Shown one piece after another: positions 9,197 to 17,300 of a stretch of DNA of 64,000 nucleotides. Under the pieces are notes generated by a model, which was not told the DNA's origin, searched no databases, and saw nothing but the letters and a program-made list of their open reading frames with translations. This DNA is from Symsagittifera roscoffensis. Its lineage: Eukaryota; Xenacoelomorpha; Acoela; Convolutidae. How positions within the stretch are numbered: position 1 is the stretch's first letter; every line of letters starts with the position of its first letter. Location of the stretch: assembly GCF_963678635.1 (NCBI RefSeq), contig NC_087067.1:26789547-26853546 (forward strand), in the 5' to 3' direction. The position numbers were made by a program, and so were the translations under genes.

Positions 9197-10320
9197 GTGT
9201 ATGATAATCCTGAGTATGGATTGTAAAATGTAATGTAACCAATTGTGTTTTTGGTGTATCTGTCGTATTTATATATTACTTCAGTAGTTATAAACGGTGG
9301 TGGTAGTGATTGAGCTGTTATGTTAGGTGGATTTAATGGGTAGGGATGTTGGGTAATGTTATTTAACTTAACTGTGATTTCAAACTTTAATTGTAAACTG
9401 TTTTGTTGGAGTATTTGAATATTGTGATCACGGATATCGTTATGAATATCTTGGCGATATTGTAATCTATTAAGTGCCCAGTTATGAAGGCGGTTACTTT
9501 CTTGATGTTGTCCAAATAATGGTGGAGGTGCTGTGAATGTATTCCAATCTAGTCTTAAAGGAATATTTATTGATGATTGTTCTCGATATCTGGCGTCGAG
9601 ATTATTTGGAAAATTTAAGTTAAAGGGTGGTGGTGAAAATTGGCTTATTGATGGTGTTGATGGTAGTGATAATGTTTCTGGTAGTGATGAGGATGTTGTT
9701 GTATCCGTAGAAATATCTATGGGGTCATTGACTAAATTTGGTTCACCTTGTGTAAATGATTGTGTAGTCCAATATGGCAGTCGTGATGTTAGGTTTGGGG
9801 GGTTAAAAGGATTTTCTCGTGCTTGTTCAGATGTTGGTGTTGAACCTAAGTAGTCTGAAGGTAGACTTGAAGTGCTTCGTTGTGAAAAAAGTGTAGGAGT
9901 TTCTGGTGTGATACCAGTGGTGTTTTCTGGAGTGGTTTGTGATGGGGATTGAGGTATATCAAAATGAACTCGGGGAGTTTGAAAATTTCTATTTCGTCGA
10001 GGATGTATAATTTGTCTATTTATTTCTGTTGTGTTTTGGTTTTGACTAAGGTTTCGTATTCTACTTAGTTCTTGTGGTAGTGTTGGGTAAAGGTTATATG
10101 TTGGTTCGCTTAGAGGTGCTTGTCGTTGAACTGGTTCTAGTGGTTCTGATAAACGAGCGTGCCGTTCTTCAAAAGTGTATGGATTGTCTTGAAAAGAAAT
10201 TCGTGTAGATGTTTGAGGATTTTGAGTAGTTGAAGGTGGTGTTGGATTATCTTGGGATGATGTCGGTGAAGACTGATTCTGTGACTGTTGGGTAGCAATT
10301 TTTGATGGATTTTTGAATTT
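9184..10320 (-). CDS. retrotransposon frame without ATG, 378 codons, Pro/Ser/Thr-rich then conserved-looking C-terminal part
   Basis: Minus-strand frame open from just after a TAA at 10321-10323 to the TAA at 9184-9186, with no ATG anywhere. About 1.1 kb without a stop, in A/C-rich composition like the flanking genes, argues for real coding. The first 230 or so residues are Ser/Thr/Pro/Gln/Asn-rich. The last 140 (DWNTFTAPPPLFGQHQE onward) look folded, with hydrophobic and aromatic residues. It overlaps the envelope ATG by 13 bases. It is probably reached by splicing from an upstream AUG or by frameshifting. One upstream donor-like site, CCACAG/GTACGA near 10532, does not fit the frame at the acceptors I tried. 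Function unknown. Confidence 0.6.
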   Translation of the reverse strand, partial: KFKNPSKIATQQSQNQSSPTSSQDNPTPPSTTQNPQTSTRISFQDNPYTFEERHARLSEPLEPVQRQAPLSEPTYNLYPTLPQELSRIRNLSQNQNTTEINRQIIHPRRNRNFQTPRVHFDIPQSPSQTTPENTTGITPETPTLFSQRSTSSLPSDYLGSTPTSEQARENPFNPPNLTSRLPYWTTQSFTQGEPNLVNDPIDISTDTTTSSSLPETLSLPSTPSISQFSPPPFNLNFPNNLDARYREQSSINIPLRLDWNTFTAPPPLFGQHQESNRLHNWALNRLQYRQDIHNDIRDHNIQILQQNSLQLKFEITVKLNNITQHPYPLNPPNITAQSLPPPFITTEVIYKYDRYTKNTIGYITFYNPYSGLSYTCIF

Positions 10321-10325
10321 TTACT

Positions 10326-10514
10326 TTAGTGGGAAGGTTTATGTTTATTATAATATTCTTCCAAAAAAATAATTAGAAAAATTGTTGCTAGGGCAAATGT
10401 GATGATTGCTTTCTTTATACATTTACATATTGTCAAAATGAGGGATGATAAAAATGTTATGAAAATTACAAACAATAAAAAAATATCAGTTCTACTGAAA
10501 ATTGTTCGTATCAT
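10326..10514 (-). CDS. small hydrophobic ORF, 62 aa
   Basis: Predicted membrane protein with two hydrophobic stretches (about residues 11-29 and 36-50) separated by a Cys-Lys-Cys turn, ending in a polar His/Lys tail. Its ATG overlaps the stop of the preceding 76-aa ORF by four bases. The layout recalls viral viroporin-type proteins, but there is no sequence proof. Stops just before the 378-codon frame begins. Confidence 0.45.
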   Translation of the reverse strand: MIRTIFSRTDIFLLFVIFITFLSSLILTICKCIKKAIITFALATIFLIIFLEEYYNKHKPSH

Positions 10515-10741
10515 TTAGACAAGTTGTTAAAATCGTACCTGTGGATATATTCAAGGGTTTTGGAAAGTTGGAGGAATAGTTCGAGTATTGTGTAGAAAAT
10601 TAAAAAAATGTTACAAAAAATGATTAGGATTATTAGAAAATATTCAAGTATATCAAAAAGAAATATTATAAAGGCTTCAAGTATTGAAAAAAAATGTTTA
10701 AAATTTATAAGTATTTGAGCAACTGTTTGAGAGAAGAGCAT
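10511..10741 (-). CDS. small hydrophobic ORF, 76 aa
   Basis: A strongly hydrophobic Ile/Leu/Phe-rich protein with one long or two adjacent membrane spans (about residues 18-56). It starts two bases after the stop of an upstream 50-codon frame and overlaps the next ORF by ATGA. Near its end is a donor-like CCACAG/GTACGA (minus strand, about 10532), so this could instead be an exon. Function unknown. Confidence 0.45.
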   Translation of the reverse strand: MLFSQTVAQILINFKHFFSILEAFIIFLFDILEYFLIILIIFCNIFLIFYTILELFLQLSKTLEYIHRYDFNNLSK

Positions 10742-10894
10742 TTAAGAAATGATCTCTTGGTCGAATATTTTTTGCTGTTTGAGGCGATTTTCTAGTGTGG
10801 TCGAATTATTTATTAGTTTTTTGACAAGTGGGTTGAGTTTTGTAAAAAATTGTTGGGGGCAATTTTCATGGTGACTGGGAGGTCGTCTTTTTCT
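10742..10894 (-). CDS. short frame without ATG, 50 codons, basic start
   Basis: Open between a TAA (10895-10897) and the TAA at 10742-10744, directly before the ATG of the 76-aa ORF. The predicted peptide begins RKRRPPSHHENC and has an amphipathic middle (KLNPLVKKLINN). The basic start would suit an RNA-binding or nuclear-localisation segment. It lacks an ATG, so if real it would be an exon or read by a non-standard route. Small size makes this tentative. Confidence 0.3.
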   Translation of the reverse strand, partial: RKRRPPSHHENCPQQFFTKLNPLVKKLINNSTTLENRLKQQKIFDQEIIS

Positions 10895-11342
10895 TTATTT
10901 TTGTTTGTCAAATGATCCGGGGTATGGTGAGATTTTTATACTTTAGGCTAATTAAAATCTTCATTTTGTTACTTTAGGCTAAGTTATCAAATTTGTTTTG
11001 GGGGTATTCGTGGTCTGAGTTGGGGAAATATTGTTGATCTTTGGGTTATTAGATAAGGGAGGGGTACGGTATTATGGTGATATTTATTTTAGTTGTCAAG
11101 TTGGAGTGGTTTGCTTATTTTTGACCTGGAGGTTGTAAAGTTATAGTTAGAGATGTGCCTGGAGTTCTAGATTATTCGTCTAATTGATCTTAGTTTGAGT
11201 TAGAGAAAGTGGCGGATTGGATGAATCCTATTGGTCTATTTTGAACTAGAATTATTGCGTACTTGTGAGCATGTTATTTTTAAAAAATTGAAATGAAAAA
11301 TGTTACGGGGGTTTCAAGATTGTGAAGTATAAAATCTTAAAA
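10895..11342. other. spacer between pol and the accessory ORFs
   Basis: No long frame on the sense strand. CCTAAAGTA occurs twice about 36 bp apart (near 10942-10982), with ACAAAATGAAGATTTTAATTAG between. This is where splice or internal-initiation signals for the downstream genes might sit, but I cannot identify one with confidence. Confidence 0.35.
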
Positions 11343-14300
11343 TTACTTTTTAAATTCTACTTTCTTTAATATTTTAGATTGGGGGATGAACATTTTGTAG
11401 TTTTTACGTGGTTGATTTCGGAGTCTTGTTGTTTTTCTATGTTCAGATTTGTCTATTTCTTCTTGGGGTATTATTTGTTCGGTCATTTTTCTATTTTTTC
11501 TTTGTTTTGGATATTCTTTATGGTTTTGTGTATTGATTTTGGTTGCGGTTGGTTTTGTGTTTTGATTTTCGGTGGGGTTATCATTTTGTTCTGTGTTTTT
11601 CAGATGTGGTTCATTTTGAATGATTTTTAATCCTGTGAAAGAATATAATTGAGTTAATTCGCGGAGTGCGTATTCTTTTGGGTAATAAGGTAATAGGTTG
11701 TTTCGATGTTGAACGATTTCTTTTTTGTTTGAGTCGATAATTTTATATGTGACATCAGTGGGTTTTGCAATTATTTGGTAGGGTCCTTTTCGGAGGGGTT
11801 GTAATTTTTTAGAAATTCCTTTTTGAGTATTAAAATTAGGTATTAAAACAAATGTTCCAATTTTTAAATCGGAAGCTGGTGTAAAGCGTGAATTGAATTG
11901 TTCATTTATGTTTTGTCTTTGTAATAACTTTTTCGTTATTTTTTGATAAATTTCATTGTGTTTCTTATCTCTATTTAAAATCCATTCGGTGTGTGTACCG
12001 GAGGCTAATTTAAGAATTTGTGGGTGATGAAAATGATCTTCATCGTGTGTATGTAAAGGTAGGTTATAACAAATTGAGTCTTTATTTGGTTGACAATAAC
12101 CTTGTGCGTTTTTATGAGAATTTGCTGTAAACATTATTGGTTTGCGTGGCTTTTGGTTGAAAACCATTTCGTATGGTGACATTCCTAAAGTTGTCGTAAT
12201 TTGTGAATTATATGCTAAGGGAAATAATTTTACATCTGCTGACCATTCGGTATATTTTGTATCATTTCCGTTGATGATACATCTGAGATATTCTTGTAAT
12301 GAACGGTTCATACCTTCGACTAAGCCGTTTGTCCAAGGTGCATGAGATTTACGTGGTTTGTGTTTAATGTTGTATAAATGACATAGTGTTATTATTTCAT
12401 TATTTATGAATTCTGTACCATTGTCTGTAACTAAAATTTCTGGTAGTCCGAATTTTGCTATCCAGTATTCATAGAGTGTTGTGTAAGCATAATAAGCGTT
12501 ACAATGTGGTACTGGGTTAAGTGCTACATAATGTGTAAATGCGTCAACAATTACCATAATGTAGGAGTTTCCTTCTGATGAGGGTGAAATTGGTCCTTTA
12601 GTATCAAATGAGATACGGTGATTAAAGTACAAACTTTGTCCTTTAAAATCTTGTTTTTGTGCTATTTGTTTTTGATTTGGGTAAGGTTTATTCAGTTGAC
12701 ATACTATACAATCATTGCATAGTACTTTTATCCAAATTGGTGCATTTGGAAAGTAAAAATTTTGCATAAAATTTGAATATGTTTTTTCTGATCCAGAGTG
12801 TCCTTTAATATTTTGTGTATGTGAAATATTAAAAGCTATAAGAATCATACTTATAGGGAGACATGGAACTGTAGATTCATTCATGTTATACTCTAAAAGG
12901 TCTGTGTTTTCGTTAATTGTTGTGTTGTTAAATTTGCGAAAGTATCGGAGGAGTGTTTTGTTTCCTAGAATGGTTGAATCTGCTTTGATAGGTTTAGTTT
13001 TATATTTGTGCCATGATTTCAGTTGTCTAATTATCGGGTCAAGATTTTGATATTGTTTCAGTGTTGAAATTGTAATCGTATCTGTTGGGGGGAGAAAAAT
13101 GTTTTCGATTTCTAATTTAGATAAGGGTATTGTATCAAGTGGGTCGTGAAGGTCAAAAACTTGATTTATTGTGTATTTTGAATCATTTGTTTGTGGTCCT
13201 GATAAATTTATTTTATCAGTTAAATCTTCTTTTTCAATTAGTGGAAAATGGTCTTTTTTAGGCGGGTGTTGTTTTGTTCGTTTTTGTTGGGTGTTACTTT
13301 TTATCCATTGGGAATATGGGATTGGTTTGAAGGTTGATGTTCCAAGTAAATCAACTTCATAATGATTATTTTGACAATCTAAATAAAGTGGAAAATGTTG
13401 TAAATTATTTATTTGTGATTGTTCAATATCAGTTTTAACTGCATATTTGCATTCTAATCGAGGTGATGTTTCGTTTTCTGCAAGGTAGAATTTTATATTT
13501 TTGGGTATTTCAACTGTTGTTTTTCGTGTAAGTAATTCAGGTGGTGTATTTCGACTTAAGGTGTCTGGTAATGCAAGATTTTTTCCTGCAGTCCAAACTA
13601 TATGTAAGTTTGGAAATTTCATTAGAATTAGTTGAAATCTGTAAACTCGGTGGTTTGGGTTAGATTTCTGTGTGAAAAGAAAAATGATTGGTTTGTGGTC
13701 TGTGAATAAAACTGTTGGATGTTTTGATCCAAGTATCAGAAATTCATATTCTGTCAGTGTATATATTATGGCTGTACATTCTCTCATTAGAGTTGAGAGT
13801 CGTAGCTCTGCTTGAGTGAATAATCGGGAATTTGCTGATATCAGGTTCATTTTATTTGTACCATTATGTGATTGTAATAGTGCTGCGCCGATGCCAAAGT
13901 TCGAAGCATCGCACATTGCATAAAATGGTTGATCAGGGTCTGGAATTGTGTTTGAAATTTGTTCAGTTAAAAGTTTCTTTATTTCTTCGAATCGTGCTTG
14001 ATGTTCTGTATTCCATTCAAAATTATTTTGTTGTCTAAGGATGTTGTAAAATGGTCGTAGATATATTTGCATTTTATAAACATATTTACTTAAAAAGTTT
14101 AACATTCCAAGAAATTCTTGGATTTTCTTTTTATTTGTTGGTGGTTGAAGTTTTTGAATAGCGTCAATGCGTGATTTCAATGGAGTGATTGTTTTTCTTT
14201 CTATGTTATGTCCTAAGAATTTAACTCTTGTCAAAAAGAAGTGTGATTTATCGGGGGCGGCCTTCAGATTTTCGTTCTGAAGTATTTGGTGGTATTTTTC

Positions 14301-17300
14301 TAAAACATTGAACATTTCGTCTTTTGTTTGTGATTGCATAAAAACATCGTCTAGATAGGTGATTGCGTTTTTCTTGAGTATTAGTGGTCTAAAAATTTTG
14401 CTCATAAAAGCTGAAAATGCTGCTGGTCCTATGGATATTCCATAGAATAAGCGGTTAAATTCGTATTGTTGGTTTCCGATAACAAATTGTGTTAAACGTC
14501 GTGATTGTTCATCTAGTGGCATTTGATTGTATGCACTATTCATATCGGCGGTTGTAAAGTATTTGCCGTTTATTTTTGTTAAAATAACTTGTATTGGTTC
14601 AATGGGCCAATTACATTTTGATTCATCTATAAGTGAATTGAGGTATCTAGCATCGAGAACGATTTTTAATGATTCTCCTTTAGCTAGAATGATAACGGGG
14701 TTGATGAATGTGTTGCCTTTTGGTTGTTCTTCTTTATTAACTGGTGATATAATATTGTACTGTTCTAAAATATCGAGTAATCTGTTTACTTTATCATGTA
14801 AGTGAATTGGTACTTTACTTGCTCTCTGTTTTTTGAAAACTGCGTCTGGTTTTAATGGGAGATGTAGTGATGAACTGATTTTGCCAACATCGAATTTTGA
14901 TGTTGCATAGACTGATGAATATTTAATTAGCTGTTTGGCTAACTTTTCGAATTCGTCTTGTGTTATTTGTGAATGTTGGAAATTAAACATTGTTAAAAAT
15001 TTTTGTTGGTCCTCTGTGTAGTTACTGATGTTGAATGTAGGTTTGAAATATGGAGTTTTTGTGAAATAATCCGTATTTCTGTTTTCGTTACTTATTATAT
15101 TATTTATAGATAATTCTTCATTAAGAATTGTAGATTGGCAAATATCTAGTAATTGGAGTATATTATTTACGCGATAGGCTTTTTCGTGTATTGGTGATAT
15201 TGTAGCGTTGGTTTCACAATATCCTAAAAGTCCTAAAGGTAATGTTACTTGGTAAGGTGTGTTGTTATAAACATGTAAGGAAATGATATCTGAATTCGAA
15301 TTTTTCAAATATTTTATTGATGAGATTGTGATTTTGAAAAATTTGTGAATAGGTTTGAATTCAAAATCTGACATATAAAATTTTTGTTTGTTTTGTTCTT
15401 TATCATATTGGTGAACTTGTTTGATTGAAAAATTATATATGTTTCCTGATAGTGGTTTCAGGTGTTTTCTTTGTTGGTTATATATTGGATAAAATTTTGA
15501 AAAGAATGGTGGTTGTTTGTTTAATCTTTGAAAAAATGTTAGGGATGTTTCTTTTGTTTTTGTATATTTATCTTTGATTAATATTTTACTATTTAGTATG
15601 TTAATTGTTGGTATGTACTTCGAAATAAATGGTATTCCAATGATATTATATTTAATGTCAGTGATATGGAATATTTGTTTAAATGGCTTATTTAAAATTT
15701 TGCTTTTCTCCATTGTTCTGGTGGGGAGGAGAAATAATTGGATTTTTCCGTAGTTTATCAATGTTGATCCTTGTGCTGTTGCTAGTTTGCTGGAGGTTTC
15801 AAGAGGTGTTAGCTTTGGATGTAAAGTTTTTATTTCATTCCATGTGGGAATGTTTATTATGTTTGATTCTGCTCCTGAATCAATTAAAAAATCTATTTCA
15901 AGGTCTGGTGGTTGAAATTCTTTATTTCTTGGGCTTTCTAAGAGAAATGGTATTGTCCAAATTTTTTCTTTGGGTTGTTCTTTTTGTATATTTTGATAAA
16001 TGTGGTTTGTATTCAAGCATTTTGTTTTGGTGTTTTTATTGGTTTGATTTGTAGTGTTAATCTCATTTGTTTCTTGTGTCGTTGGTGTGGAATTTATGGG
16101 TGTAGTGTAATAATTTTGAAGAAATTCTGATTGATTTTCATATATATGTGATGGAAAGGGTTGTTCATATATGACAGATTCATAGTCATTTTCGACTTTT
16201 ATCATATTGATAGCAAGAGTGTTTTCAGTATCACTTTCTGAATCTGATGATGTACAGTTTATTTGATTGAGTTGTAACGTATCAGTTACTGTGTCATCAA
16301 TACCTGGGGGGTCTGATGTTGTTTCTGGGTTAGCTTGTACTTGATTGATTTGTCTTTGATGTTTAGGTGTACTGCTTCTATGACGATTATTAGAGTTATG
16401 ATAGTGATTATTATTCCGGTGTGGTGATTGGGAATAATTTCTATAACGATTATTATAACTTGGGTGTCGATTTTGTGAATTATTTCGCGATCTGTTTTGG
16501 TAATTATTGTTTGGTCTGTTATAGTTCGATCTATTATATGAGTTATTCCTTGATCGATTGTTCGGGTAATTCTGGTTTCGGTTGTTTGAATAACTTCTAT
16601 TTCTATTATAGGAGTAGTTTCTATTCCTATTGTATGATGAATTTCGTGATTGGTTGTTTGGATAGTAGTTATTTCTTGATTGGGAATTAGATCTAGAAAC
16701 AAATCGTTGTGTATTTGAATTTGATCTGGAGTAGTTATTTCTACTATTTGGTCTATTGTAGTGATTTTGTGATGAGTTTTGTGTATTTCTTCGTTCTGGT
16801 GATCTTCCTCTATAACTTGAGTTATATGGGGATTGATTTCTTGTATAACTTGTATTGTTCGGAAGTGGTTTTCCTGAACTGTTGTTGCTGTATACATTTT
16901 TGTTTGGTAGATTTTGATCTTTTTTCATGTATTGATAGAATGATTTATTTGGTTCTTTGTATTTTTGAGGTTTATTTTGACTATCTTGCTGTTTTTGTCT
17001 ACATTCGGAAATACTATGTCCGTATCGGCGGCAATAATTACACCATTTTTTGAAAGATGGTTTGCCTTTAAAGTTCGGGTTCTTTTCGTAAATATTGAGT
17101 ATTTCAGTGATTTTTTCAACGAGGTCTGTTTCTGATTCCTGTATATTATTAATATTAGTGGGAGTCGTTTCAATTTTGTTAACGTATTGTAATTTCAGAT
17201 TTTCCGTTTCTTCTAGTTTCATCGTGATTTCTGCTTGTTCTAATTTGTCTACTAGTTTTCGAAAATCTAAATCGGGTTCTCGAATTGAAGAAGGATGGGA

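Noticed and set aside
16286-16897. 203-codon minus-strand ORF rich in Ile, Thr and His
   Set aside because: It is an alternative frame of the Arg/Asn/Ser-rich low-complexity part of Gag-Pol, whose own frame is open for 2740 codons.
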